NCBI GenBank assembly: GCA_900119285.1 | Contig: FPIT01000005.1 | Location: forward strand, 1-64,000 | Origin: Prevotellaceae bacterium HUN156 | GTDB taxonomy: Bacteria; Bacteroidota; Bacteroidia; Bacteroidales; Bacteroidaceae | Reading direction: 5' to 3' | DNA length: 64,000 nt | In this document: one piece after another, positions 27,371 to 35,921 of the stretch | How the letters are laid out: every line of letters begins with the position of its first letter | Numbering within the stretch: the first letter of the stretch is position 1 | The notes under the pieces: generated by a model | Seen by the model: the letters and a program-made list of their open reading frames with translations, nothing else | Told to the model about the DNA's origin: nothing | Databases searched by the model: none | Position numbers and translations under genes: made by a program

Positions 27371-27754
27371 ATGTACACATTATTTGTAATTCTAATCGTG
27401 GTTGCAGCCATACTGATGATTGGTATTGTGCTGATTCAGGAGTCAAAAGGTGGCGGTCTGTCATCAAGCTTTGCTTCTTACAACCAAATCGGTGGTGTTC
27501 GCAAGACTACTGACTTCATTGAGAAAGCTACATGGGGCCTCGCTGCCGCAATGGTAGTTATCAGCATTATCTGCGCATGGGTTGCTCCTACCGCTACCAC
27601 TGACTCATCAGTAATGGAGAACATCGAGAATCCTGTTACTAACCCCAACAATCTCCCTGGTTTTGGTGCTAGTCAGACTAAGGATGCAGCTGCTCCCGCA
27701 GCTGAAGCTCCTGCTCAGGAGGCTCCCGCAACTCCAGCTAAAACTGCTGAATAA
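27371..27754 (+). CDS. secG: Protein translocase subunit SecG
   Basis: Small inner membrane subunit assisting SecYEG protein export. It has 127 residues: two transmembrane helices (about 2-22 and 54-74) separated by the conserved QESKGGGLSSSF loop, then an Ala/Pro/Glu tail typical of Bacteroidetes SecG. A 27-base AT-only spacer (AATTAAAAATTAAAAAATT) precedes it. It is last in the lptE cluster; an unusual inverted repeat and tRNA-His follow. Confidence 0.93.
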   Translation: MYTLFVILIVVAAILMIGIVLIQESKGGGLSSSFASYNQIGGVRKTTDFIEKATWGLAAAMVVISIICAWVAPTATTDSSVMENIENPVTNPNNLPGFGASQTKDAAAPAAEAPAQEAPATPAKTAE

Positions 27755-27792
27755 GTAGTTTTACAAAAAAAAAACGCGAAAAATCAAAAAAA

Positions 27793-27836
27793 GTACGGGA
27801 ATAATTTGGTCAATCCAAATAATTCCCGTACCTTTG
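27793..27836 (+). promoter_or_regulatory. tRNA-His promoter embedded in an inverted repeat
   Basis: Arms GTACGGGAATAATTTGG (27793-27809) and CCAAATAATTCCCGTAC (27815-27831), one mismatch, loop TCAAT. The right arm runs into the -7 box TACCTTTG (27829-27836). On the minus strand the same hairpin is followed by TTTTTTTGATTTTT and would be a textbook terminator against leftward transcription, although no minus-strand gene is near. Confidence 0.6.
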
Positions 27837-27854
27837 CACCCGCAAAACCGACAT

Positions 27855-27929
27855 GGTGCCCGTAGTTCAGTTGGTTAGAGCGTCAGATTGTGGTTCTGAA
27901 TGTCGTGGGTTCGAGTCCCACCGGGCACC
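27855..27929 (+). tRNA. tRNA-His (anticodon GTG)
   Basis: Cloverleaf with acceptor GTGCCCG/CGGGCAC, the extra 5' G (-1) opposite C73 that identifies histidine tRNAs, D-arm AGTTCAGTTGGTTAGAGC, anticodon stem TCAGA/TCTGA around loop TTGTGGT with anticodon GTG, and T-arm GTGGG TTCGAGT CCCAC. The 3' CCA is not encoded. Confidence 0.97.
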
Positions 27930-27934
27930 CAACA

Positions 27935-27970
27935 AAAACTCTCGTAAGTCAATACTTGCGAGAGTTTGTT
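27935..27970 (+). terminator. tRNA-His terminator
   Basis: AACTCTCGTAAG (27937-27948) pairs with CTTGCGAGAGTT (27955-27966) through a 12-bp stem with one G-U pair. The loop is TCAATA, and TGTTGT follows. Confidence 0.65.
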
Positions 27971-27993
27971 GTATAAGAACTAAGGTAGAGTAT

Positions 27994-28518
27994 ATGCAAG
28001 AGATTAACTACAAGGACATGAAGTTCAATCCGTTCAATCTTATTGGTGGTGAATGGATGTTGGTGACTGCTGGTAACGAGCAGTCGGGGTGTAACACGAT
28101 GACCGCCTCTTGGGGGCATCTCGGTTGTCTGTGGGGCCACAATGATCCTACGGCAGTTATCTATCTGCGCCCTTCAAGATATACCAAGAAGTTCGTTGAC
28201 GAAGAGCCTTACTTCACCCTCTGCGTCATGGATCAGTCGTTTAAGAAACAGATGGCATATCTGGGAAGTGTCTCTGGTCGTGAGGAAGACAAGATAGCCA
28301 AGACAGGACTTACTCCCGTCTATGCCGATAACTCAGTATATTTCCAAGAAGCCAAGTTGGTACTTATCTGTAAGAAACTGTATGCCTCAGAACTTTCTGA
28401 GGGCGGTTTCCTCTATCAAGACACCATCGATGCGAATTATCCTCAACGCGACTTCCATACCATGTATATCGGAAAAATTGAGAAGATACTGGTCCGCGAT
28501 GATGAATATCTAAAATAA
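27994..28518 (+). CDS. Flavin reductase-like (FMN-binding split barrel) protein
   Basis: Product of 174 residues. The start at 27994 is used because the open frame upstream runs through the tRNA. GNEQSGCNTMTASWGHLGCLWG is the flavin-binding region of the flavin reductase-like family, and YLRPSRYTKKF continues the barrel. Family members transfer electrons between NAD(P)H and FMN; the partner oxidase is unknown. It may be expressed by read-through from the tRNA promoter, because no separate TAnnTTTG box is evident in the 60 bases before it. Confidence 0.85.
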   Translation: MQEINYKDMKFNPFNLIGGEWMLVTAGNEQSGCNTMTASWGHLGCLWGHNDPTAVIYLRPSRYTKKFVDEEPYFTLCVMDQSFKKQMAYLGSVSGREEDKIAKTGLTPVYADNSVYFQEAKLVLICKKLYASELSEGGFLYQDTIDANYPQRDFHTMYIGKIEKILVRDDEYLK

Positions 28519-28525
28519 CAATTAT

Positions 28526-28726
28526 ATGGATTACTTGCCTAAGGACCCTGCAATATTGGTATCCAGTGTCAATATGCTCCTTCGCGATGAGGAGTTTGAC
28601 ACGTTGGAATCACTATGCTATGCTTTCAACAGAGAGCCCAAAGATATTAAGGATTACCTCATGCCCTACGGTTTCGTATGGAGTGAGTCTCAGAAGCAAT
28701 TCCGCCCCATCGGCTACGACCAATGA
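28526..28726 (+). CDS. DUF4250 small protein
   Basis: A 66-residue protein (MDYLPKDPAILVSSVNMLLR) that I recognise as the DUF4250 type, a small helical protein of unknown role, common in Bacteroidales and Firmicutes. It is 7 bases after the flavin reductase gene and overlaps the next start by four bases (ATGA). No signal peptide. Confidence 0.75.
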   Translation: MDYLPKDPAILVSSVNMLLRDEEFDTLESLCYAFNREPKDIKDYLMPYGFVWSESQKQFRPIGYDQ

Positions 28727-28968
28727 TTACCCGCGACAGTATAGAGACCGCCTATAGCTTCCTGCATCAGAAGCGAAACGTCTATATTCATTCTACCCTC
28801 GACTGGCAGAAGGACGACATAGAGTTTGCCATTAGCAGTTATGTAGATGAGATGAATCCAGAACTCCGTAGCGTCATCTCTGACAGCATTTCTGATTTCT
28901 TAAAAGACCACAACCGGTTTGCGGAAGACATCACCCATGCCGTTGAGAGATTAGAAGAAATGTTATAA
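28723..28968 (+). CDS. Small hypothetical protein
   Basis: An 81-residue soluble, mostly helical acidic protein (MITRDSIETAYSFLHQKRNV), with no domain I recognise. It is accepted because it is translationally coupled (ATGA overlap) to the DUF4250 gene and has normal composition. It ends 32 bases from the convergent DUF3943 gene; no clear terminator is seen between them. Confidence 0.6.
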   Translation: MITRDSIETAYSFLHQKRNVYIHSTLDWQKDDIEFAISSYVDEMNPELRSVISDSISDFLKDHNRFAEDITHAVERLEEML

Positions 28969-28999
28969 TCCATCTTGACAATTTACCCATACGCTTGAG

Positions 29000-31345
29000 C
29001 TATAGTCTGCATGTGAGTCCAATCTTTGTTTCGAAAGTATTGGCATGTACCGTCGGGTAATACTTATAAAAAGTACGACGCGAGTAGTAGGTACCAGATA
29101 AGACAATAGACCATTGGCGCACAAGATGCATTTCCATCACTGGATTAATCACCAAAAGGGCAGCATTGCTTCGATCACCCTGTACGTTTAGATAGTGCAA
29201 ATCCTTGGTGCCGTCGGCATAGGCTTGCAAATCCTTGTTCTCGTAACCTTTCCAAGTGTAAAGACGGAAATATTTGGCATTGAGCACAAAACGACCGAAA
29301 CGACCGAAGTCGAGTTGTGTCTTAGACTTGATACTGAAGCCACTACCCATATTGTAGTCACGCTCTATAACATTAAAGTAGTCACTCTTGGTACCACCCA
29401 GCAGGATACCGCTGAGGAAGATACGTTGTTCCAGTTTAGACAATCCACCCATCTGGGGCAATGAGAGTACGAATCCAGGACCAAATGCAGCCGCCTCACT
29501 GATACGATAAGGTGTCAGCTCAGAACCATTCTCTATAGGTTTGGCATCATAGTAGTTGAAATGTTGGTAGATACCAAACTCACCCGCCATATCTTTTTTA
29601 TCAAGGATAGGTGTACTCCATAAACGTCCTACAATATTAAGGGTATTGACAAAGGGCTGTCCACCACCGAATGCAGAATTCATCTCTACGTCAAAGAAGT
29701 CGTAGGGTGTGGTATGGTGCTCGCCATCTACAGAATTACCATAGGTCAACGTCATATTAATATAAGGAGCGTGAATACCACGGAACAGAGCGCCATCGTC
29801 AGCCAGATAACGCCAACCTACAGAGATTGATACATCAATGGGTGTTCTGCTAAAGTCGTGATAGCGATAGTGGTCGTGACGCACGCGCCATGCATCGCCA
29901 CTAAAAATACGATGCAAGCCCTGAATGGGATTGATGATAGCTGCTGCTGCCTCGCGGAAGAAGCGCGAGAAGCCTCGGTCACGGTCATCAAGAATGGTGA
30001 GGCTCAGACGATGGGTCATTTCGCCAATGGCCATACCTCCCATTGATGTTGCCAAGACATCGTTGATAGCAGGCGGCTCCGTCTCACCCAGGAACTCCCA
30101 CATCAATGAACCGCCAAGAGCATATGGTGCAGATTCCCAGAAGGTAAGACCGTTGGTACGTGCAGCATTAAAATAGAGGTTGCCATGATAAGGATGGGCA
30201 AACATATTAGTAATGAAGAAGTCATTATCCCACACCATTCCATCAGTGAAGTTATGACGGAGTGAACGCAGGGTAGTTTGAGCAAAGTCAGAGTTGAGGG
30301 CATAGCGGTCGAAGAGCTGCACCCCTACATTGATACCCGTAACCTCGGCTGCAGCCTGCCAGTAGCGTTTCTTTACAGGAAGTGCCATCGTTGAATCAGC
30401 AAAGACTAATTTTGAGTGTTTTTCATCCCACACTCCTTGCCATGCATCGTGCTGGTCGCGCGGTATTCGATAAGTCAGACCTAATTCCATCAAAGGGCGG
30501 TTGCGATAGGTCTCATTGCGATCATAATAGCGTGTTATGCCCCATCCTACTGAAGCGAAGGCTGCAAATTTCTTGCAGAACTGATAGTCAGCATTGATGC
30601 GAGCTTGCAAGGAATAGAGGCGCTCTGGCTTCTCTGTGTTATTCTTGGAGAAAGTCTCTACATGATAGTAACCGATATCACCGCTAAGGCTCCATTTAGG
30701 TGACAACTGACGATATTGTCCTAAACGATAGAATACCGCACCCGAGAACTTCGAGTCAAGTCCCATAAAGTGCGTTCCCACACCAATGATATTATATGTG
30801 GAGCGGTTACGATAGCGAATGGCCAAGTTTGTCTTGGTCGATGAACCACCATACATCATCACGTCAATAGTTGTTTCTGGGCTGATGTTTACCAATCCTA
30901 TTTTATGACCAATCGTATCGTACGACAGATTTATCAGACCAACTTGCCAACCCTTGGGGCGCTTGCGAGCCACATTGAACGCACCAATCTGTATACCATC
31001 CAGCGAGTCAGTATAGTTGACGGCACCCCACTGCCAACCACGCATCATACCCGACGAGACATTCAAGATTCCCGACAACTGCAAGCCACGATTCATGCCA
31101 CTGGAAATATTATTGACGCCTGCAAATTGCAAACCATTAAACGTATGGGCCGATATATTCGACACACTAGCCAATTGCAAGCCACGCTCACCCTCTTCGG
31201 CTATCGAAGATATAATACCCCACTGGACACTTTTCACAGTATCCTGCACGCTAACGATACCTATCGGACTGCGCTGGGCATAGCTGTTTGTTACAGTCTG
31301 CATAGCTACTACAGCCAGCAATAATATCTTTTTCATATTCTTCAT
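29000..31345 (-). CDS. DUF3943 outer membrane protein with N-terminal surface repeats
   Basis: A 781-residue exported protein with a signal peptide (MKKILLLAVVAMQTVTNSYA). The N-terminal 60-190 is built of about seven repeats of 20-21 residues, pattern GLQxAGxxNISSGMxRG (LA_2272-type surface repeats). Then come a beta-rich domain and the C-terminal DUF3943 domain (WESAPYALGGSLMWEFLGE, SMGGMAIGEMTHRLS), predicted as a beta-barrel. The alternative start 9 bases downstream (MKKIL) cannot be excluded. Function unknown. The -7 box TATCTTTG is at 31395-31388. Confidence 0.8.
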   Translation of the reverse strand: MKNMKKILLLAVVAMQTVTNSYAQRSPIGIVSVQDTVKSVQWGIISSIAEEGERGLQLASVSNISAHTFNGLQFAGVNNISSGMNRGLQLSGILNVSSGMMRGWQWGAVNYTDSLDGIQIGAFNVARKRPKGWQVGLINLSYDTIGHKIGLVNISPETTIDVMMYGGSSTKTNLAIRYRNRSTYNIIGVGTHFMGLDSKFSGAVFYRLGQYRQLSPKWSLSGDIGYYHVETFSKNNTEKPERLYSLQARINADYQFCKKFAAFASVGWGITRYYDRNETYRNRPLMELGLTYRIPRDQHDAWQGVWDEKHSKLVFADSTMALPVKKRYWQAAAEVTGINVGVQLFDRYALNSDFAQTTLRSLRHNFTDGMVWDNDFFITNMFAHPYHGNLYFNAARTNGLTFWESAPYALGGSLMWEFLGETEPPAINDVLATSMGGMAIGEMTHRLSLTILDDRDRGFSRFFREAAAAIINPIQGLHRIFSGDAWRVRHDHYRYHDFSRTPIDVSISVGWRYLADDGALFRGIHAPYINMTLTYGNSVDGEHHTTPYDFFDVEMNSAFGGGQPFVNTLNIVGRLWSTPILDKKDMAGEFGIYQHFNYYDAKPIENGSELTPYRISEAAAFGPGFVLSLPQMGGLSKLEQRIFLSGILLGGTKSDYFNVIERDYNMGSGFSIKSKTQLDFGRFGRFVLNAKYFRLYTWKGYENKDLQAYADGTKDLHYLNVQGDRSNAALLVINPVMEMHLVRQWSIVLSGTYYSRRTFYKYYPTVHANTFETKIGLTCRL

Positions 31346-31387
31346 AGTTCAGCAGTTATTGCTTTATTATTTTTCAATATCACTAGA

Positions 31388-31395
31388 CAAAGATA
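31388..31395 (-). promoter_or_regulatory. -7 box for the DUF3943 gene
   Basis: TATCTTTG on the minus strand, 42 bases upstream of the start. Confidence 0.55.
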
Positions 31396-31651
31396 TGTTT
31401 TTTCTTTGAAGAGACAAAATTAAATCCCTTTTTTATTTCATTCTATAGATAGTCCCCCTCGCATTTATGACTGTTCTCAAACTCTTTAAGGCAATAAATG
31501 TTAGCGTTAACCTTAATATTGAAAAACTTGGAAGAGTTGCTCTTTGTTAAGACAACTTCTCTGTAATACTTATATATAAAAGGACTGTCGATTTGTGTCA
31601 TTCACAGAAGAATCAAAAACCTATCCCGATGATTCTACTAAAAGAACACAA

Positions 31652-31762
31652 ATAGTTTGACGGCATAATTCGAGGAGTTTGACGGCATAATTCGAGGAGA
31701 ATTTACGCATTATTCTCATCGAATTTAGGCTTCAAACTATTCGGATGTAGGCTGCAAACAAA
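31652..31762. repeat. GTTTGACGGCATAATTCGAGGA tandem and relative of the pyrI-glyA repeat
   Basis: AGTTTGACGGCATAATTCGA occurs twice in tandem, 22 bases apart (31654-31673 and 31676-31695). Then come GAATTTACGCATTATTCTCATC and GAATTTAGGCTTCAAAC, then GTAGGCTGCAAAC. TTCTCATCGAATTTAG and the (G)CAAAC end are shared with 4149-4229. No gene is present. Confidence 0.65.
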
Positions 31763-31800
31763 ATCGAGGGCTCACGAAAGAGGTACTTTGGCATCGCAAT

Positions 31801-31920
31801 ACAATAACTATTGACATCCAATACAATAACTATTGAAGTGCTAAACAATAACTATTGGGGTGCAGATACAGCTATTTCAGCGCTGGATTAGCTGTATTCA
31901 GCGCTGTGTTAGCTGTATTT
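31801..31920. repeat. Array of ~22-bp phased units (CAATAACTATTG, then AGCTGTATT)
   Basis: CAATAACTATTG, itself CAATA-AC-TATTG, starts at 31802, 31824 and 31846, exactly 22 bases apart. Three related units follow in register at 20-22 bases: ACAGCTATTTCAGCGCTG (31868), AGCTGTATTCAGCGCTG (31890) and AGCTGTATTTCTCG (31911). It lies in the 1.1-kb gap 31346-32446, where I see no credible gene. Confidence 0.7.
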
Positions 31921-31969
31921 CTCGAATACTCGTAAGGGCATTCTGTATTCTAATAAAGGTTCTCGCAAA

Positions 31970-32224
31970 AACTATTAACCTATTAACATGGCACCCCGCA
32001 AACCACGATACACAGGACGTTTCAGGCATGTTAATAGTTGCCTCAACTATTAACATACATCTACTAAACCACGAATTCTCTGACCTAAAGGTGCAGAGTG
32101 TGGCGTTGCGAAGTATCGAATTTCACGAATTAAATTCGAACACGGATTTGACAGATGAAACGGATTTTTTAATATGCAGATGTAGGTTAGGAGTATGTTA
32201 ATAGTTGAGACAACTATTAACATG
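31970..32224. repeat. Twin 29-bp palindromes ATGTTAATAGTTG-N3-CAACTATTAACAT and half-sites
   Basis: Identical 13-bp arms at 32028-32040/32044-32056 (spacer CCT) and 32195-32207/32211-32223 (spacer AGA). A half-site doublet ACTATTAACC-TATTAACATGG sits at 31971-31991. A weaker ATGTTAAAAGGTTACATG is near 32262. All share AACTATT with the preceding array. Confidence 0.7.
32083..32109. repeat. ACCTAAAGGT...GTGTGGCGTTGC interspersed element
   Basis: ACCTAAAGGT (32083-32092), then GTGTGGCGTTGC (32098-32109). The same pairing occurs at 48321-48346 (ACCTGAAGGT, GTGTGGCGTTGC), and the first half occurs at 9615-9624. Confidence 0.6.
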
Positions 32225-32422
32225 GCTCAAAACCTTTGCACATCGGCATTTGAGGCTGGTCATGTTAAAAGGTTACATGTTTTGAGGCATAAACTGTTTT
32301 GGCACAAAGTGGAGAAATAATGTTGTATTTCTCTCGGTTTGCACTACTTTTGAGACGTTGTTTCGAAGGAACCTCACGCTCAGAAATTCTCAAATAAATT
32401 TGGAATTTCATTCACTTAATCG

Positions 32423-32430
32423 TACCTTTG
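32423..32430 (+). promoter_or_regulatory. -7 box for the 176-residue hypothetical gene
   Basis: TACCTTTG, 16 bases before the start codon at 32447. Confidence 0.6.
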
Positions 32431-32446
32431 CAAGAAAATAACGAGT

Positions 32447-32977
32447 ATGGATAATTTTGAAGAGTTATTGAAAAAGGACTTGCAACAGTTCCTGCTGGGA
32501 CTGAACGAGGTGGACGAGAGACTGCCCGAATGTCCTGACGTAGAAGATAAATGGAAAGATATTGCTAAGGCATATCTCCCTGACGGCATCAGAGAGTTTC
32601 AAGACTATCCCTCTGCATCGCTCGGATGGATGATGTATATCGGTATGGCCGTTGCCAAGATGTGGGACACGGAATGGGAAATCTACTCAAAACTTGAAGA
32701 CCTCTACACTTATCTGCGCGACAAGCGTGGCTACGACAGCATGGACGAATATATCCGTGAAGAGGTGTTGCTGCTTGAAGGTGTTGACTACACGCTGTTG
32801 GAAAGAGTAACAGGTGAGTGTGCCTCACGAGTCTATAATGCCCTGATGCATCAGCGCTTGGAGCCAGGCACCAAAGAGGCATTCAATGGTTATCTTGCCT
32901 GTCTGCACCAGCTCTATCTCATGGGTGCTGCCGTGCAGTTGAAGCGCATGGGCTACCGCATGACAAAGATGAACTAA
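32447..32977 (+). CDS. Conserved-looking hypothetical protein
   Basis: A 176-residue soluble acidic protein without a signal peptide: MDNFEELLKKDLQQFLLGLN, a hydrophobic central helix (SASLGWMMYIGMAVAKMWD), and a second helical half (YNALMHQRLEPGTKEAFNGY). It is probably all-helical. I do not recognise the family. It has its own promoter and a strong bidirectional terminator, so it is a real monocistronic gene. The long repeat-rich gap upstream is the notable context. Confidence 0.7.
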   Translation: MDNFEELLKKDLQQFLLGLNEVDERLPECPDVEDKWKDIAKAYLPDGIREFQDYPSASLGWMMYIGMAVAKMWDTEWEIYSKLEDLYTYLRDKRGYDSMDEYIREEVLLLEGVDYTLLERVTGECASRVYNALMHQRLEPGTKEAFNGYLACLHQLYLMGAAVQLKRMGYRMTKMN

Positions 32978-33001
32978 GATTATTCTAAGAAGTAATAACA
33001 A

Positions 33002-33031
33002 AAAGAAGAGGAGCAATTGCTCCTCTTCTTT
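33002..33031. terminator. Perfect 30-bp palindromic bidirectional terminator
   Basis: AAAGAAGAGGAGCAA followed by its exact complement, TTGCTCCTCTTCTTT. It serves the converging hypothetical gene and carboxylesterase gene. Confidence 0.85.
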
Positions 33032-33037
33032 GCTTAT

Positions 33038-34576
33038 TTATCGTCTGGCAGGACCAGGCATGCCACCACCGAATGGGAATGGCTGAGGATTAGGATCCTT
33101 TTCTGGAGCGCCGAAGAATGAAGCTTCAGCATCCTTGTCGTTCAACTTGAAGACCATGAAGCTTGGATTCTTCTCGGTGCAGGGTTTCCATTCACCACCC
33201 TTAGGACCGTTAGGATCGCTATACTTAGCAAAGTTAGTCCAGGCGGTAAGCATCTTCTCAGAGAGATCCCAGTCGCCCTTGGTCCAAGGACGCCAGCAGT
33301 GCTTCAATGACTTGAATACAAACCACAGGTCAGAAGAGTGGAAAGCACCCTTCAGGCGCTGAGTAACCTCAGGATGTGAACCATCATCGGGCAATGGACG
33401 AGCAAACTCATAAGCCCAAGCCTTGCCACCCTTCTGCTGACGAACCTTACAGAACTCTGCAATGTTTGGAGCCATATTACCCATATCGTTGAGTGTATAA
33501 CCAATCATATAGGGAACGTCAGCCAGTGTGCCCTCACGAGTAGCATCGTCGAAGCTCTTTACGCTGACATAACCGTCAATCATTGGCATAAAGCCCATGC
33601 CCATACGCATCATAGCCATCATGCCACCACCCTGTGGAGCGGGATTGTTAACCTGCTGATAGAGAGTAGGCAGAGCGAAGATGGTCTCGGTAGAGGCTGC
33701 ACGCATCTTCTGCAAATCGGTCATACCAGCCCAGTCGAACATCTTCTTAGAGTTTGCCATAGCATCCTCGATGGTGCCACCGCTGTAACGACCACCCATT
33801 GGATTTCCGTTAGCATCGGGAATGCTCAAGCCCTGAGCACTCATAATAACAGCCTTGTGGAACAAGCCACGAGCCAAAGGAGACTCGCAGAGAGTACGAA
33901 CGCTACCACCACCAGCACTCTGTCCGAAGATAGTTACATTGTTGGGATCACCACCAAACTGCTCAATATTCTTCTTAATCCACTTCAGTGCCTCAATCTG
34001 GTCGAGGATACCATAGTTACCTGATACATGGTTGGGACTCTCTGCTGCCAATGCAGGGTGAGTGAGGAATCCGAAGATGCCCAGACGATAGTTGATAGTT
34101 ACGAGCACTACATCCTTAGCACCCCACTCCTGACCGTCGAACTCAGGCTCTGAACCAAAGCCCTCACGATAGCCACCACCATGAATCCACAGAGCAACAG
34201 GCAACTTCTTGCCTACCTTACCAGGAGCCTTGGTCCATACATTCAGATACAGACAGTCTTCACTAAAGGCTGCCTCCTTGCCATAACCCCACTCAGTATA
34301 GTAGCCACCAGGATACTGGATAGCCTGATAACTGGGACGACCGAAGGTGTCGCAAATCTTCACACCCTTCCAGGGAATAACGGGCTGTGGAGCCTTCCAA
34401 CGATTCTCCTTGATGGGAGGAGCAGCATAAGGAATGCCACGATAAACAAACACGTCAGGATGAGCATCAGCAATAATACCTTGCACCTGACCACCTTCGA
34501 TAGTTAACACGGGGTTTTCTGCTGCACGGGCACAAACTGCCAGCATGAGCAAAAGGGGCAAAAATAATTTTTTCAT
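33038..34576 (-). CDS. Type-B carboxylesterase, periplasmic
   Basis: Alpha/beta hydrolase of 512 residues with signal peptide (MKKLFLPLLLMLAVCARA). The family opens with GGQVQGI and YRGIPYAAPP, then EDCLYLNVW, oxyanion loop HGGGYREG, the nucleophilic elbow FGQSAGGGS (catalytic Ser), and a C-terminal FHSSDLWFVF region supplying the His. A Met/Gly insert (GGGMMAMMRMGMGF) is unusual, and the C-terminus is Pro/Gly-rich. It is a close paralogue of the gene at 40373-41860. Likely an esterase on plant or dietary esters; the substrate is unknown. Confidence 0.92.
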   Translation of the reverse strand: MKKLFLPLLLMLAVCARAAENPVLTIEGGQVQGIIADAHPDVFVYRGIPYAAPPIKENRWKAPQPVIPWKGVKICDTFGRPSYQAIQYPGGYYTEWGYGKEAAFSEDCLYLNVWTKAPGKVGKKLPVALWIHGGGYREGFGSEPEFDGQEWGAKDVVLVTINYRLGIFGFLTHPALAAESPNHVSGNYGILDQIEALKWIKKNIEQFGGDPNNVTIFGQSAGGGSVRTLCESPLARGLFHKAVIMSAQGLSIPDANGNPMGGRYSGGTIEDAMANSKKMFDWAGMTDLQKMRAASTETIFALPTLYQQVNNPAPQGGGMMAMMRMGMGFMPMIDGYVSVKSFDDATREGTLADVPYMIGYTLNDMGNMAPNIAEFCKVRQQKGGKAWAYEFARPLPDDGSHPEVTQRLKGAFHSSDLWFVFKSLKHCWRPWTKGDWDLSEKMLTAWTNFAKYSDPNGPKGGEWKPCTEKNPSFMVFKLNDKDAEASFFGAPEKDPNPQPFPFGGGMPGPARR

Positions 34577-34687
34577 GTGTTTTTATTAAAAAACGATTGT
34601 ATTTAGGTTTGATTATAATGGTTAGACTCTTAAACCTATGAAAGGTTTAAAAAGAATAGAAAAAATATTCAAAAAAAATAAAAAGAG

Positions 34688-34728
34688 ATACGGCCTTGCT
34701 GAAACAAGTGTTTTCAACAAAGCCGTAT
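34688..34728. terminator. Terminator downstream of the 330-residue lipoprotein gene
   Basis: ATACGGC (34688-34694) with GCCGTAT (34722-34728), plus inner TGAAA/TTTCA pairing. An A-rich flank on the left gives a T-tail on the minus strand. Confidence 0.65.
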
Positions 34729-34749
34729 GTAACTAATATTCAGAAGCTG

Positions 34750-35742
34750 TTATGATATCATATATCGCTTCAGATAAATCGTCTCGTCATAGGTAACAAA
34801 GTATGTTTGCTCAGAATGTCTAGGACGGAATTGCTTCTGTAACGAATAATGGAAAGTAAGATTATTTTCGTCAAGTGTAATAATCTCTACTTCAAGCACC
34901 ATATCCCCTGCAACAACATGGCACATATTACCATTAAGAGTCCAAGTTCCTTTCATACTAACCAGTTCTTGCTGTTCTGCATCGTCGTCTCCATGTGAGA
35001 AGATTTCCAAATTGCCATTTTCAGAGAAAACGAAACACATGAATTTCTTGTCCGACACATTGGGAGTGTCATTATTCCAAGACTCAACGACATTACCTGT
35101 TTCTATATCAGTGGCAGAACCAGCTATAAGGGTAGTTCCCCAAGAACCTAACAGCATGCTTGCAGACACATTGCCATTACCTCCACCATTGCCGGAGTCT
35201 CCACCATTACCATCAACCTTCTTCATTTTGAAGAGTGCTTGTTTGCCATCGTAGTTAACATTGTAAGATAGTTCTTTATCAGTGATGGTCTTGAGTTCAA
35301 TCACCATATCCTGAGTTTTAACACTCTTGCCAGCCTTAAAGTCTTTCACATCGTGGTAGCCTTCTACAAGGTTGAGCAGTGCGAGAACCTTCTTAGAAGC
35401 ACTGAAAGTGAAGGTCTTAGTAATAAAGGTCTGCTCAATGCGTCCACGTATCTCCTCATCACCACGATAGTTGACAGAATAGCCATCAAAAGAACCATCG
35501 GCTTTGAATACGAAACGATGCCAGTATTCATAGACTGACTCATCATGACTATTGACAGCAATCTCACTTCCACCATTAGGAACAATAGCATAAGTTTCCC
35601 ATGTACCAAGGATGATAGGATCAATGCCGGTAGGCACATCGGGGCTTGGTGGGTCGTTAGAATCATCATCACCACAAGCGGTAATAGTAAACAGGCAAAC
35701 TAAAACGATGCCTAGTAACGATAAAAATCTAAATTTTTTCAT
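34750..35742 (-). CDS. Lipoprotein with two lipocalin-like domains
   Basis: A 330-residue lipoprotein with signal MKKFRFLSLLGIVLVCLFTITAC and an Asp/Ser-rich lead after the lipidated Cys (GDDDSND, an outer-membrane/surface sorting type sequence). Two similar beta domains follow: ILGTWETYAIVPNGGSEI (about 45-180) and LLGSWGTTLIAGSATDI (about 193-328), joined by a Gly/Asn linker. This is a common Bacteroidales architecture with no assigned activity. The -7 box is at 35807-35800. Confidence 0.8.
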   Translation of the reverse strand: MKKFRFLSLLGIVLVCLFTITACGDDDSNDPPSPDVPTGIDPIILGTWETYAIVPNGGSEIAVNSHDESVYEYWHRFVFKADGSFDGYSVNYRGDEEIRGRIEQTFITKTFTFSASKKVLALLNLVEGYHDVKDFKAGKSVKTQDMVIELKTITDKELSYNVNYDGKQALFKMKKVDGNGGDSGNGGGNGNVSASMLLGSWGTTLIAGSATDIETGNVVESWNNDTPNVSDKKFMCFVFSENGNLEIFSHGDDDAEQQELVSMKGTWTLNGNMCHVVAGDMVLEVEIITLDENNLTFHYSLQKQFRPRHSEQTYFVTYDETIYLKRYMIS

Positions 35743-35799
35743 TTTTCTCTGTTTTTAGTTATTCGGTAAATATTTATCATTGTAGTATTATCTACGTTG

Positions 35800-35807
35800 C
35801 AAAGATA
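35800..35807 (-). promoter_or_regulatory. -7 box for the two-domain lipoprotein gene
   Basis: TATCTTTG on the minus strand in the divergent gap before the flavodoxin gene. Confidence 0.6.
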
Positions 35808-35860
35808 TAAATTAAAATTAAAAAATGCAACAATACTAATAAAAATATAAACTTTTTCCG

Positions 35861-35868
35861 TATTTTTG
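35861..35868 (+). promoter_or_regulatory. -7 box for the flavodoxin gene
   Basis: TATTTTTG, 53 bases before the ATG at 35922. Confidence 0.5.
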
Positions 35869-35921
35869 CGTCACAAAGTATAAAAACACATTCATAAATC
35901 TCTAATTATCAGTTATTCAAC

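Noticed and set aside
27853..27993. N-terminal extension of the flavin reductase-like gene
   Set aside because: The frame is open only because it reads through tRNA-His and its terminator.
31801..31860. CRISPR array
   Set aside because: The repeats are only 12 bases with 10-base intervals, too short for repeat-spacer units, and no cas gene is present.
31860..32201. A 113-codon plus-strand frame in the 1.1-kb gap
   Set aside because: It runs through the AGCTGTATT array, both palindrome types and the ACCTAAAGGT element. Composition is odd (Ile/Cys-rich) and no domain is visible.
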